From positions 5,415,001 through 5,479,000 of the forward strand of contig NZ_CP083740.1 of the NCBI RefSeq assembly GCF_020150455.1: DNA of 64,000 nt, given 5' to 3'. A model generated the notes under the pieces. That model was not told the origin of the DNA. It saw only the letters and a program-made list of their open reading frames with translations, and searched no databases. The position numbers were made by a program, and so were the translations under genes. The first letter of the stretch is position 1, and each line of letters begins with the position of its first letter. Positions 1-9,224 of this stretch are shown here, piece by piece. The DNA is from Bremerella sp. TYQ1. Lineage in GTDB: Bacteria > Planctomycetota > Planctomycetia > Pirellulales > Pirellulaceae.

Positions 1-958
1 CACCCGTACAGAACAACGCCCCGTCTCCGATCGTGGGTGTAGCGCGCGGTCCAACTCCGCCAAGTGATTCCTCAAATCGCCCTGGATATTCATATGCCCA
101 GACGACTTCCCCCGTTTCCGTGTCGAGGCACACGATCGCCTCGGATTCTCCACGTTGCTCCTGAGTGAACATCCGATTGCCTGCGATGGAAAAGGATGAC
201 CAACCAGGACCGATCAGTGATTTCCAGAGCAACTTGGGAGGTTGGTTGCTCCAATCGTCGTCGACAACGACGTCCGGAATGACATTGTTGCCACTGCGTC
301 CTCGAAATGCTGGCCACTCGGCATTGTCCGCTGTAACGACGGCGCCGGGATCAATTTCTAACGAGGTGTTGCGCGTCGGCAAACTAGAACTGGCAAGTAG
401 GTGGAGATATTCGTCTTCGGATGTCGATGACCATCGTGAGGAGAATTGTGCTCCGAACACTCCTGTCACGCCATCGAAACGTAGGAGATCCCAAGCTCCA
501 AAGCCAATCACGGCACTTACCAGTGCTGCGGTTAAGCGAATCGAGGAAAGGCGTGATAAGAGAACCAATGGCACCGCAAAAGCAATCAGGCCGACGGGCA
601 GCTGATACATGATATTGGGAACGCCTCGCATTGTCGGATGAACGAAAGCAATTGCCATCACCGCAACAACGAGAAGCCCTAGTAGTCCGATCAGTTTTTC
701 GCGTAGCGGTGCTCGACTGGCGAATAGCCACCATGGCAAAAGTAGGAGCCCCACTGCCGGTGGCCCCATGAACCCAAGCATCATCACAGGTAGCGACGGC
801 GATTCCATCAGCATCGGAACTGCTCTTAGAACAAGCATCAGTACGATGACCACCAAGGCAGGCCACCAACGGAGACGATCCGCCGAAAAGCGTATTGTCG
901 TGTTGTCTTTTGACAACGGCACATCTACTTCATCGGATGTATTGGGGGTGGTCGACAT
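1..958 (-). CDS. Membrane-anchored PQQ-like beta-propeller protein, partial (cut by left edge)
   Basis: An open frame runs from the ATG at 958-956 to the window edge with no stop, giving 319 residues. The first ~160 residues hold four to five hydrophobic segments (about 31-46, 55-78, 88-105, 118-136, 141-158), so the protein is anchored in the cytoplasmic membrane. A propeller-type region begins near residue 205 with WPAFRGRSGNN, followed by LLWKSLIGPGWSS and IVCLDTETGEVVWAYE, the recurring blade pattern of PQQ-binding-like (BamB/dehydrogenase-like) repeats. The rest of the propeller lies outside the window. It starts 18 bp after the stop of the RND pump gene on the same strand, so it is probably the last gene of that operon. 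A quinoprotein dehydrogenase or a ligand-sensing propeller are both possible; no catalytic residues can be checked here. Confidence 0.82.
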   Translation of the reverse strand, partial: MSTTPNTSDEVDVPLSKDNTTIRFSADRLRWWPALVVIVLMLVLRAVPMLMESPSLPVMMLGFMGPPAVGLLLLPWWLFASRAPLREKLIGLLGLLVVAVMAIAFVHPTMRGVPNIMYQLPVGLIAFAVPLVLLSRLSSIRLTAALVSAVIGFGAWDLLRFDGVTGVFGAQFSSRWSSTSEDEYLHLLASSSLPTRNTSLEIDPGAVVTADNAEWPAFRGRSGNNVIPDVVVDDDWSNQPPKLLWKSLIGPGWSSFSIAGNRMFTQEQRGESEAIVCLDTETGEVVWAYEYPGRFEESLGGVGPRATPTIGDGALFCTG

Positions 959-976
959 GTAAGGTGTCCTGGCCGT

Positions 977-3900
977 TTAGTGATCGGAATTACCGTGGCT
1001 GTGTGTAGTTAGTCCTAAATCAGACAACACGACGTAGAAAGCAGGAATAACCAGCAATACGAGTGTTGTCGAAGCAAGCAGGCCGAAACAAATGCTGATG
1101 GCGATGGGAATCAGAATCTGGGCCTGAAGGTCGGTCTCAAACATGAGGGGGAGTAAACCTGCAATCGTGGTCAGTGAGGTGATCATGACGGCACGGAAAC
1201 GCTTTCGGCTTGCCTCGACGGCGGCCTCGATTACCGAGGTTCCACTGGCGCGGCTATCCTTCAAGAACAGCATCAGCAAAATAGAATCATTCACGACGAT
1301 GCCAGCTAGAGAAGCGTAGCCCATGACGCTAGGTAGGCTGAGATCATGTTGAAGCAAGAGATGTCCCCAGACCACTCCCACAAATGCAAACGGGATCGCC
1401 ACCATGACCACGACAGGCTCAATGTAGCTGCGAAACTGGAACGAGAGAATGACAAATACACCAAGACAGCCAATGGCTGCGGCTATGGCCATGGAAGCCC
1501 CTGTCTCTTCACCACTTTCCGCTGCCCCCTTGAATGCATAAGACAAGCCTGGATGATGTTCGACTAGGTCCGTCAGCTTCTCCGTTTCGAGCTGTTCGAG
1601 TACGGACATTGCGTTTGAACGAAGGGGGTCAATCGAGGCATAGATACTGATGGCCCGATTTCCTTCGACGTGGGCAATGCTCGACCATCCCCGGCGACGA
1701 GTTAGCTTGGCAACCTCCGAAAGTGGAACTCGATCACCGCTGGGTAACGAGACTAGGTAGTTGTCCAGATCGGCGAGGCTGCTTCGGGAGGAATCGTCGA
1801 AACGCACCTCGACATCGTATTCCTCTTTGCCGATCTGGAACTGATCGCTTCTCAGGCCTTGAAACGAGCCACGCAATTGCTGTGCGAGTTCACGCGTTGT
1901 CACATTCAAGCCGACGGCACCTGGACGCAGTGTTACCAGTAACTCTGCCTCGCCATGACGCAAATTATCCGAAATATTGTAGACGCCATCGAACGTTAAC
2001 AGATGAGCCTGCAACTCCTCGGATACCTCATCGAGCGACTTCATATCGAGTCCAGAAAGCTCAATGTGAATGTCACGTCCAGCCGGTCCGGCCGCGGTTT
2101 CATCAATGGTAATTTGAGCAGCGTCCGGAACTGGGCCGACTTTCTTCCGCCACATTTGAATGACATCTTCAATCCGTGAATTGCGAGTCTCTACTGAGAG
2201 CAAGTCAGCCTGAAGAGTGGCCGCGTGTGGGCCGGACTCGTTGACCTCGCTATTTTCACCGAAACGGATGAAACTAGATTGAACTAATTCACGTCCCTCT
2301 GGCTGCAGAGGAGTCAGTTCATTGTTGGTGTCTTGGAGAGCCTTTTCGACCTTCTGCATCACTTCAGAAGTTCTCTCCAGAGGAGTGCCCGGCGGCATTA
2401 ATAGACGCGCGACCAGGGTATCGCCTTCGAGATTGGGAAAAACCTGTCCACGTACAAACCCGCCAACTAACAATCCGATCGTTAGCAAGAAGACCATGAC
2501 TGTCAGCCCTAGTGTCAGGTAACGCCATCGAACGGTCCAGGCGACACAGCTGCCCACTAGATCACGAGTCCAGTCGATGGCCCATTCAATCGCAGCGCGA
2601 ATTCGATTCCTTCTGCCGCGTGCCGATTCATGCGCCAGCGAGTGACCTAAATGTGACGGTAGAATCAAGAAGGCTTCGATGAGACTCGTGCCCAGAACTA
2701 ACAACAACATCATGGGTAGTACACTCAGGACGCGGCCAATCTGCCCATTCAGGAAAATCAGTGGTCCGAGCACGCAGCATGTTGTCAAGAATGAAGAAAA
2801 GACACCTCCGGCAACTTCCTTGACGCCGTTGACGGCCGCCTCCATCGCCCCCTCACCTTCGTCTCGGCGACGCGCGATGTTCTCGGCGATAACAATCCCA
2901 TCGTCCATCAGCAGTCCGAGCGCCATCAATAACGCCACCATCGTCAGCATGTTGATGGTCAGCCCCGCGTAGGGCACGAGTGCAAAGGCCGCTAGGAATG
3001 ATACCGGTAAGCTGGCCACGACCCAGAACGCGAGCCGAACATTAAAGAAGAGCCACATTGCCAGGAAGACAAGCACACAACCTTGCCAGGCGTTGGTCAG
3101 GAGTAAATTGATTCGATCAATCACCAACTTAGACGCATTGTTGGTCACCTGTAACTGCATTTGTGGGCTTCGCAGTTTCTCAGCCTCGACCAATTCTTCA
3201 ACGGCCGCCGCCACCTGCAGTGTGTCTTCCGCGGTTGCTTTCATTACTTGGAGGATGGCTGCCCTTTGTCCGTCGACGGTTATCTTCTCCTCATCCAGCT
3301 CGAATTCATCTTTAACAGTCGCGATATCCCCCAGACGGATCTCCGCTCCTCCAGCCACACCGCTAATCACCAAGTCTTCCAAGGCTTGGCGTGACTTTCG
3401 ATTCTCTTGAACGCGAACCAGGACGGTTTGAGCTCCTTCGATTTTACCCGCAGGTAAATCGAGACTCTGGGAACTGATCGCCAGAGAGACACTCGTTGGG
3501 CTTAAGTCATAGCGAAGCATGGCTTCGCGATCGAGTTCTACTCGTAGAAGGTGATCAGAGAATCCAGAAATGTTCACCTCTGATACCTTGGGAGAAGCAA
3601 GCATCCTTTCCCTAAGATCTTCGCAGTATCGCTTTAAGCTTACCGCGTCTACAGGCCCGCTTACGAGTAAATCGAGAACGGGTTGCCGTACGTTGAGCCG
3701 AGTGGTCACCGGGGCTTCCGCGTCCTCGGGGAAGTCATTGATACCAGAGATTGCATTGTCGATCTCATTGCGGAATGCTTGGTACTCACCTCCGTCCACC
3801 ATCTCAAGCTCGACGGTTCCCACCGATGGCTGAGCCCGTGCTTTCATCTCTTTGAGATAGAGAACCCCCTCCAGAGAATTCTCTAGGCGATGCAGGATCG

Positions 3901-4078
3901 TGTCTTCGACCTCTTCGGCTGTCGCGCCAGGAAATGGCACTAACACTTGCACCACAACGGGTGCCACATCAGGGAAAGTTTCTCGCCGAAGACTTCCGAT
4001 ACTCAAGAGTCCGGCAGCCAACATGATGATCATTAACAAGTTAGCCGCAGTGGGATGCTTTGCGAAGAAATCAATCAT
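977..4078 (-). CDS. RND-family efflux pump permease (AcrB/HAE1-like)
   Basis: A 1033-residue inner-membrane protein of the usual length for a proton-driven RND exporter. The first transmembrane helix starts at once (MIDFFAKHPTAANLLMIIML), followed by a periplasmic porter region and, near residue 390, the TM4 motif GLLMDDGIVIAENIARR with the paired Asp residues that carry protons. The second half repeats the plan and ends with GIVVNDSILLMLFLKDSR and a TM11-12 region (MITSLTTIAGLLPLMFE). Family knowledge: such pumps work as trimers and pass substrate to an adaptor and outer-membrane channel. The gene overlaps the upstream HlyD adaptor by four bases (ATGA), so the two are translationally coupled. 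No TolC gene is in the window, so the channel must come from elsewhere or be replaced. Substrate is unknown. Confidence 0.93.
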   Translation of the reverse strand: MIDFFAKHPTAANLLMIIMLAAGLLSIGSLRRETFPDVAPVVVQVLVPFPGATAEEVEDTILHRLENSLEGVLYLKEMKARAQPSVGTVELEMVDGGEYQAFRNEIDNAISGINDFPEDAEAPVTTRLNVRQPVLDLLVSGPVDAVSLKRYCEDLRERMLASPKVSEVNISGFSDHLLRVELDREAMLRYDLSPTSVSLAISSQSLDLPAGKIEGAQTVLVRVQENRKSRQALEDLVISGVAGGAEIRLGDIATVKDEFELDEEKITVDGQRAAILQVMKATAEDTLQVAAAVEELVEAEKLRSPQMQLQVTNNASKLVIDRINLLLTNAWQGCVLVFLAMWLFFNVRLAFWVVASLPVSFLAAFALVPYAGLTINMLTMVALLMALGLLMDDGIVIAENIARRRDEGEGAMEAAVNGVKEVAGGVFSSFLTTCCVLGPLIFLNGQIGRVLSVLPMMLLLVLGTSLIEAFLILPSHLGHSLAHESARGRRNRIRAAIEWAIDWTRDLVGSCVAWTVRWRYLTLGLTVMVFLLTIGLLVGGFVRGQVFPNLEGDTLVARLLMPPGTPLERTSEVMQKVEKALQDTNNELTPLQPEGRELVQSSFIRFGENSEVNESGPHAATLQADLLSVETRNSRIEDVIQMWRKKVGPVPDAAQITIDETAAGPAGRDIHIELSGLDMKSLDEVSEELQAHLLTFDGVYNISDNLRHGEAELLVTLRPGAVGLNVTTRELAQQLRGSFQGLRSDQFQIGKEEYDVEVRFDDSSRSSLADLDNYLVSLPSGDRVPLSEVAKLTRRRGWSSIAHVEGNRAISIYASIDPLRSNAMSVLEQLETEKLTDLVEHHPGLSYAFKGAAESGEETGASMAIAAAIGCLGVFVILSFQFRSYIEPVVVMVAIPFAFVGVVWGHLLLQHDLSLPSVMGYASLAGIVVNDSILLMLFLKDSRASGTSVIEAAVEASRKRFRAVMITSLTTIAGLLPLMFETDLQAQILIPIAISICFGLLASTTLVLLVIPAFYVVLSDLGLTTHSHGNSDH

Positions 4079-5556
4079 TGACGACGTTCCTTGGCATCGG
4101 TCGTTGACGAATCTATGGCTGCGGTGACGATCTCAAATTGGCTTGACCGAGTATCCGCGAAACGCGGTTCAATGAGTTGTCCTTCGATAGCAGGGACAGG
4201 GACAGCCTCAGCAATAATGTCTCCTTCTTTCAAACCGCCGACGACGGTCACGAACTCACCATTGGAAAAACCGATTTCAACCGATTGGGGGTGAAGGCGA
4301 TTGTCGCTATCTACGCGGTAAACGGTGTTTTCATTTAGTGCCGATCTTGGAATTGTTATTAAGTCGCTGCGTGGAGAGCTTTCGAGGACTACCTCACAGA
4401 ATGTCCCTGGGCGTAGGGCCGTCGACCAGTGTGCGAAGTGAGATTCGTTATTGGTAGTTGGGAAACGACTAAGGGTGGCCTCTTGTGTCTCACTATGGTG
4501 TGGAATATTGGTAACCTGCACTACGACACCGAGAGTTCGAGACTGTTCATTCAGGGATTCGGTGATGCGAACAGGAACTCCATTCCACGTGCGTGTGAAA
4601 TTTCCACTGCGAGCAATGACTCGTGCCGAGAAAGGGATCGTCTGCGTTGGGTGAGTCTCTAGCTCGCCAGTGATTTTCTCCAAACTCATCTGTGACTTTG
4701 CGCTAGGACTAGCGTCACGAGAAATGAGTCGGTCAATTTGTTCTAGAGAGAAGTGGGCAGTGATCTCGATTTGCTCGGCATCTCGCAATGTAAATAGTCG
4801 TTGATTGACAGTAATAAACTGCCCTATTTCCAGGTTCGCCTCTGACAACACACCAGCAAATGGGCTAACAATACGAGTACGTTCAACATCCCGTTCTGCC
4901 TCGCGCAGCTTCGCCTCTGCTAAGGCAATCGAGGCTTTCGCTGCGTTTTTCTGAGAAGGAAAGAGGGATAGGGCTCGCTGAATATTTTGGACTGCCTGCT
5001 GCTGTGCTAGTCGGCTTGATGTCGCCTGGTCAGCATTGCTTAGGCTTGCCGCTTTTTGGCGTCGGAGTTCGACGTAACGTTGTTCTTCACGCTCTGCAAC
5101 CTGAAGTTGCTCTTGAGCTAAAGGAAGCAAACGCTGGTCAGCCTCATATCCTGCCTCAAGTTCGTCTAGCCTGGTCTTGGCTGCATCCAAATCAGCTTGT
5201 CGTTGTGCTAGAAGTAATCGACTGTCGGTATCGTCGATTCTAATGAGAAGCTCATTGGCTCCCACCAAGTTGCCCGACTCGAGCTCGGAATGGATTTCAA
5301 CGATCCTTCCTTGTAGTTCGCTGACGGCCTCCCATCGCCGTGCCGCAGAAGCGGTACCGAATCCGGTAATTTTCGGTACCACCTCCTTAGGTTCAACGCG
5401 AATAACGGGTAACGGCCGCGGCTGTTCGCTCAGTTCATGGCGGGGGATTTCTTTTCTGAACTGAGCGAATGCCACGACCGCCACCAGTCCGAGGAAGACT
5501 GGCGGAAGCACCAACCACTTGCGCGATAGAAGAATTTGTTTCCAGGAATTGCTCAT
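4075..5556 (-). CDS. RND efflux periplasmic adaptor (HlyD/MFP family)
   Basis: A 493-residue membrane-fusion protein. One N-terminal membrane anchor (about 14-32, WLVLPPVFLGLVAVVAFAQF) is followed by a lipoyl-like half (VPKITGFGTASAARRWEAVS, GRIVEIHSEL), a helical hairpin of about 100 residues rich in Ala/Glu/Arg/Gln (roughly 135-235), the returning lipoyl half (RIVSPFAGVLSEANLEIGQF), a beta-barrel region and a membrane-proximal domain (EFVTVVGGLKEGDIIA). This order is typical of adaptors that join RND pumps to an outer-membrane channel. The gene starts 11 bp after the DUF6268 gene ends and overlaps the pump gene by ATGA, so the three form one operon. Confidence 0.93.
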   Translation of the reverse strand: MSNSWKQILLSRKWLVLPPVFLGLVAVVAFAQFRKEIPRHELSEQPRPLPVIRVEPKEVVPKITGFGTASAARRWEAVSELQGRIVEIHSELESGNLVGANELLIRIDDTDSRLLLAQRQADLDAAKTRLDELEAGYEADQRLLPLAQEQLQVAEREEQRYVELRRQKAASLSNADQATSSRLAQQQAVQNIQRALSLFPSQKNAAKASIALAEAKLREAERDVERTRIVSPFAGVLSEANLEIGQFITVNQRLFTLRDAEQIEITAHFSLEQIDRLISRDASPSAKSQMSLEKITGELETHPTQTIPFSARVIARSGNFTRTWNGVPVRITESLNEQSRTLGVVVQVTNIPHHSETQEATLSRFPTTNNESHFAHWSTALRPGTFCEVVLESSPRSDLITIPRSALNENTVYRVDSDNRLHPQSVEIGFSNGEFVTVVGGLKEGDIIAEAVPVPAIEGQLIEPRFADTRSSQFEIVTAAIDSSTTDAKERRQ

Positions 5557-5567
5557 CGTGTTTTCTC

Positions 5568-6557
5568 TTAGAACTTCAGTCCTGCGCTCGTGAAAAAACC
5601 GGCTCCTAGATTTTCTCTTTCACCGGTGAGCTCGTACTCCAATTCACGTCCTACCACCACGCCCGCTTCGAGATACCATTGAGCTCGATCGCCTCGTTGC
5701 TCAAGGCCAAAAACGATGGGGAACTCGTTGATGGTCAGTTGATCGTCCATGCCGTTAGAATGTCGAACGGCATAACTTCCGCCACCAACACCGGCAAGAC
5801 CTACGTAGAACCAAGTGTCATGCTGGGGGCCGAACCAATCCACACGGTGCGCGATACGAGTTTGGGGAAGCCCCAATGAGATTTCCCAGTCCTCAGTAGG
5901 CTTCCAACTGACACCTACGATTGGAAGGACCGGCAGATCATCGAGACCAGTGGCGACGGCACCAAAGGTCCATTGCGTCTGGTCATCTCTCGCCCACTGC
6001 AGCATAGCCATGCCAGAAACGTTGACGACATCTTCGGTTGCTTTTCCATCGCCTTGATAATTGACATTGATGCCGCCAATCAGGTTCCATTGGTCATTCA
6101 CGTGTCGAATCGCTCTCAATCCGCCCCCCGCTATATAAAGTTGATCGGGAAGATGGAGCTGCGTCTGCCCTTCTAAAAAGCTCGTACCGAAGTCCGCTGA
6201 GGCGAGGACAATTGTCTTGGGCCTATCGGTACCTTCTCCAGGCTGAACATAGATCGGCATGGAAAAACCAACCTTTGTCCGAGTGATCGACAGATCGTCC
6301 CCACCAACAAAACCAAGACTTGCGCTAATCGGAAACATCGTCTGTTTCCGTTCGGAAGGTGGAGGCGTATCGGAGAGTATCAGATCCGACTGGTAGGGGA
6401 ATTCCGATCCATCGAAGGGCCGAGCCTCTGATGCAAGCGAGAACACCGGCTCACTATCGGCGGAGCCCCAAACGGTCGGCTCCGCTGCTGTTGTACGACA
6501 GCAAAGCAGCTGGGACAAAATCGCGATCAGGCCAAGGCAAGCAACGCGGATCAACAT
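5568..6557 (-). CDS. DUF6268-like outer-membrane beta-barrel protein
   Basis: A 329-residue protein from the start at 6557, chosen because MLIRVACLGLIAILSQLLCC is a clear signal peptide followed by a TTAAEP cleavage region. The same frame is open back to 6680, which would add 41 residues before the signal peptide. The mature part alternates short beta-like stretches (ISASLGFVGGDDLSITRTKV, WNLIGGINVNYQGDG, WTFGAVATGLDDLPVLP, WYLEAGVVVGRELEYEL) and ends in AGLKF; a C-terminal Phe is typical of proteins inserted by the BAM machinery. The pattern fits the DUF6268 barrel family. As first gene of the efflux operon it could act as the outer-membrane partner of the HlyD/RND pair, but it is not a TolC homologue, so that role is inference. 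Confidence 0.78.
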   Translation of the reverse strand: MLIRVACLGLIAILSQLLCCRTTAAEPTVWGSADSEPVFSLASEARPFDGSEFPYQSDLILSDTPPPSERKQTMFPISASLGFVGGDDLSITRTKVGFSMPIYVQPGEGTDRPKTIVLASADFGTSFLEGQTQLHLPDQLYIAGGGLRAIRHVNDQWNLIGGINVNYQGDGKATEDVVNVSGMAMLQWARDDQTQWTFGAVATGLDDLPVLPIVGVSWKPTEDWEISLGLPQTRIAHRVDWFGPQHDTWFYVGLAGVGGGSYAVRHSNGMDDQLTINEFPIVFGLEQRGDRAQWYLEAGVVVGRELEYELTGERENLGAGFFTSAGLKF

Positions 6558-6801
6558 AACAATGCGCCGCTCGGCTACCGAGATGGTGGACACAGCATCG
6601 AACGTGACCGGGAAAGTGTCGCTCCGGACGACAGTCGAAATCGAGCTAACTTCGTTCATTGCTTTTTCCCATCGAATCATGTCGGGCGTTTCAATGTGCC
6701 GAGGGTGAGTTCTGAGTTGTCTACGTCCAATTCCGAAGGCACATCGTCGAGCGACGCTTCACGCGAACCGAATCTTGGCGACAGTCAACTTGATTGCTCC
6801 G

Positions 6802-6847
6802 ACTTTACCCTGCTGTCATCAATAAGTCAAATGTAAATTTGAATTTG
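6802..6847 (-). promoter_or_regulatory. Predicted efflux-operon promoter with TetR operator (site A)
   Basis: Palindrome CAAATGTAAATTTGAATTTG at 6828-6847 (arms CAAAT..AAATTT..ATTTG). On the minus strand its edge overlaps a -35 box TTGACT (6830-6825), then a 17-bp spacer and a -10-like TAAAGT (6807-6802). The same palindrome in the same position recurs at 8106-8125 and, diverged, at 10062-10081. A repressor bound here would block RNA polymerase. The leader to the start at 6557 would be about 240 nt. Confidence 0.72.
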
Positions 6848-6952
6848 AAGTATTGGCGATTCTGGAATTGGTAATCTGCTGCTTGAAGTTGGTATGGCTA
6901 AGGATCACGGAGAGCGTGCATTTAACGCCCTGCATGCGGCCTGTCGAAACCT

Positions 6953-7963
6953 CTAGTAGTCGTACCAGATCCCCCAGCCGATCTGCTGCTCGCTTTCCTG
7001 ATAGAACGAGAACTGAGGGCTTCCACCGTTGTAGTAATGCAAGCCTGTCCGCAAAGTTCCGGCACCTAGTCCTTCTCCTTTCCAGGCCCATCCAGCTTGC
7101 ACGCTAATATTGCCGCTAAAGTCGAGTTCTTCTCGAAGATGCACATTCGCTGCCAGAAATGGGGCTCCTAATGCGCCGGTTGGTCGAACTGGCCCCCAAT
7201 CGAATCCGAACTGCAGATGAAGTGGTTCCGCAAAGTCGCTACGGAATGCATAGTCGATCTCCCCATAGAGACGCAACTCAGGGGTAACGTAGTGCGAATA
7301 GCCGAGATAGAGGGAATCGCGGTAGTAGTCGATTCGTGACACGGAAGGATTGTATTTCAGGAACTCGTCCCCCATGTGAGAGCTTACATGGTAGTACCCA
7401 AATTTCCATGCGTGTCGACCGTTACGATAAGTCAACGGAATGTCGTAACGGTAGTCCGTGCCGGTCATGTCCCAGTCGTATGTGTCGACGTTTTGCCTGA
7501 GATTTGCCCCTCCCAGGATGTCAAGCTGAAACCCTTCCTCCGCATCGGGATCTCCGAATCGCAGGAGCCCGACTCGACCTCCGATTTGGGAATCGAGAGA
7601 GTTGTTGCCTCCCCAATCATCAATCGAACGCGTGGAGAGGCGAGGCTCAGCCGTACTGGCCCAATAGGTATGGTAGAGAAACCCCTGAGGTAGAAACGTC
7701 CATTCCCATTCGGGGGAACGGTCGGCTGGGAACGTCGAACTTGGCATAGGCGGGAGTTGGTAGCTAACGCTGTTCGTTGGAGCGACCGCAAATGGATCGA
7801 ACGGCGGCCCATCAACGGGTAGCGGCACCTGGCCAGGCAATGCCTGAAAGCCGGGAGCAGGCGGGGTTTGGGCGAACAATGCATCAACACCGGACAACCC
7901 GGCCCCCAAGAGAATTGCGAGGGCTAACGATAAACAACGAGGGGAGAACATGTACCGGGTCAC
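6953..7963 (-). CDS. DUF1207 family secreted/outer-membrane protein
   Basis: A 336-residue protein with an N-terminal signal peptide (LSLALAILLGAGLSGVDALF), a Pro-rich linker (about 32-75), then a domain starting WEWTFLPQGFLYHTYWAST that matches the DUF1207 family as I know it. Aromatic-rich strands follow (YHVSSHMGDEFLKYNP, YYRDSLYLGYSHYVTPELRL, GEIDYAFRSDF), and the chain ends IGWGIWYDY with an aromatic residue, as in outer-membrane barrels. The function of the family is unknown. It is transcribed away from the TetR gene, and its predicted promoter carries the same palindrome as the efflux operon, so it is probably co-regulated with the pump. Confidence 0.82.
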   Translation of the reverse strand: MTRYMFSPRCLSLALAILLGAGLSGVDALFAQTPPAPGFQALPGQVPLPVDGPPFDPFAVAPTNSVSYQLPPMPSSTFPADRSPEWEWTFLPQGFLYHTYWASTAEPRLSTRSIDDWGGNNSLDSQIGGRVGLLRFGDPDAEEGFQLDILGGANLRQNVDTYDWDMTGTDYRYDIPLTYRNGRHAWKFGYYHVSSHMGDEFLKYNPSVSRIDYYRDSLYLGYSHYVTPELRLYGEIDYAFRSDFAEPLHLQFGFDWGPVRPTGALGAPFLAANVHLREELDFSGNISVQAGWAWKGEGLGAGTLRTGLHYYNGGSPQFSFYQESEQQIGWGIWYDY

Positions 7964-8079
7964 TTTCGAGATCTCTGAGTTGGACGAACCTGCCGGTCAT
8001 TACCCATGAAATGGGCCACAACTTGTTTGGTGATGCTCAAACACCCTCGGCGGATACCTGAACCCTCAAAGCATCCGCA

Positions 8080-8151
8080 AGGTTATTGATCTGGCGGCAA
8101 GAAGTCAAATGCAAATTTCAATTTGCAATTTTGCGCGTGCAGTGTTATTCT
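8080..8151. promoter_or_regulatory. Divergent promoters for the DUF1207 and TetR genes with central TetR operator (site B)
   Basis: Palindrome CAAATGCAAATTTCAATTTG at 8106-8125. Minus strand: -35 TTGACT (8108-8103), 17-bp spacer, -10-like TAACCT (8085-8080) toward the DUF1207 gene. Plus strand: -35-like TTGCAA (8123-8128), 17-bp spacer, -10-like TATTCT (8146-8151) toward the TetR gene. One bound repressor could therefore shut both promoters and give autoregulation. Confidence 0.72.
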
Positions 8152-8241
8152 GTTAATCCCAATCCTCAGATAGGTTTAAGTTGCTATGACAGTGGGTTGG
8201 TAACCGAACACTCAGGCAAAAAATCAGTGCGGAAAAGGTGA

Positions 8242-8931
8242 ATGAAAAAACGAGGAGCAACCGCCGGGAAGCAGGAAGAGAGCGCGAAAAGCACCAGTAC
8301 TCGTGATCGTTTACTGGAAGTTGCCGGTCAACTTTTTGCCGAGCACGGTTTTGATCGAACGACCAGTAAAGAGATCACCGAGAAGGCCGGTACGAACATC
8401 GCTGCGGTAAACTACCATTTCAACAGTCTTGAAGGGCTCTACGGTGCCGTAATCGAGGAAGCCACACGCATGCTGGCGACGACCTCTCATATGCAAGCAG
8501 CCGTGGAAGAGCAAGGCGATGCCCAGGACAAGCTAAGAGCGTTTCTGGGAGTGTTTGTACGCGTTCTAACGAGCCCGGCTTCTTCATCCTGGCGGCTGCG
8601 TGTATTGGTTCGTGAATTCACCTCGCCTACTTTGGTTGATCAAACAAAGTATAAGAAGAGCCGGCTTCAGAAGATGAACATTCTGAAGAGAATCGTGAGC
8701 GAGTTGATGGAGTTGCCTGAAGATCATCCCGCTGTTGGACGCAGCTGTATCAACGTGATGGCTCCCTGCTTTATGCTCATGCTTTGTGATCGGCCGACGC
8801 TCAAGCGGTCGTTTCCTAAGTTTGGCTTGAAGTCAGACGACGCCCCTGATCTCGTTCAGCACATGCTTCAATTTGCCTTGGCAGGAATTGCAGCAGTGGC
8901 GAATGAAGCGAAGAAGGATGAGCACGGCTAG
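8242..8931 (+). CDS. TetR-family transcriptional regulator (CecR/YbiH-like)
   Basis: A 229-residue regulator. The N-terminal helix-turn-helix domain lies at about 19-70 (TRDRLLEVAGQLFAEHGFDR then TTSKEITEKAGTNIAAVNYH and FNSLEGLY), a textbook TetR recognition region. The C-terminal ligand and dimer domain (KLRAFLGVFVRVLTSPASSS, LRVLVREFTSPTLVD) resembles the CecR/DUF1956 type. Purine-rich GGAAAAGG lies before the ATG. The gene diverges from the DUF1207 gene and sits beside the efflux operon. The palindromes at 6828, 8106 and 10062 are its best candidate operators. TetR proteins of this kind usually repress efflux genes until a pump substrate binds; the ligand here is unknown. Confidence 0.92.
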   Translation: MKKRGATAGKQEESAKSTSTRDRLLEVAGQLFAEHGFDRTTSKEITEKAGTNIAAVNYHFNSLEGLYGAVIEEATRMLATTSHMQAAVEEQGDAQDKLRAFLGVFVRVLTSPASSSWRLRVLVREFTSPTLVDQTKYKKSRLQKMNILKRIVSELMELPEDHPAVGRSCINVMAPCFMLMLCDRPTLKRSFPKFGLKSDDAPDLVQHMLQFALAGIAAVANEAKKDEHG

Positions 8932-9224
8932 CGATAGGCCGAGCCACACGGCATGGCACCTTGCTTTTGGCCAGTGTGTGCCAAAGTCCTACAGGACGAA
9001 AAGGGCGATGCTTCAACCATTGGCCCCCATAGATTGACTCATTACCGCACATGAAGCTAGCCGAATCACGTCCTGACTTGCACTAAAATGCCGGCGGCAA
9101 TGTCACCGGCATCGGGTTCAATATCAATAGCGCCTAAACGGTCGCCAAGCAATAAGTCTTGAGACGACAGAACTATACCAGCACGTTTTAGCCAGTCGTA
9201 CCGAGTTGGCCCGGAACGCTGCTG

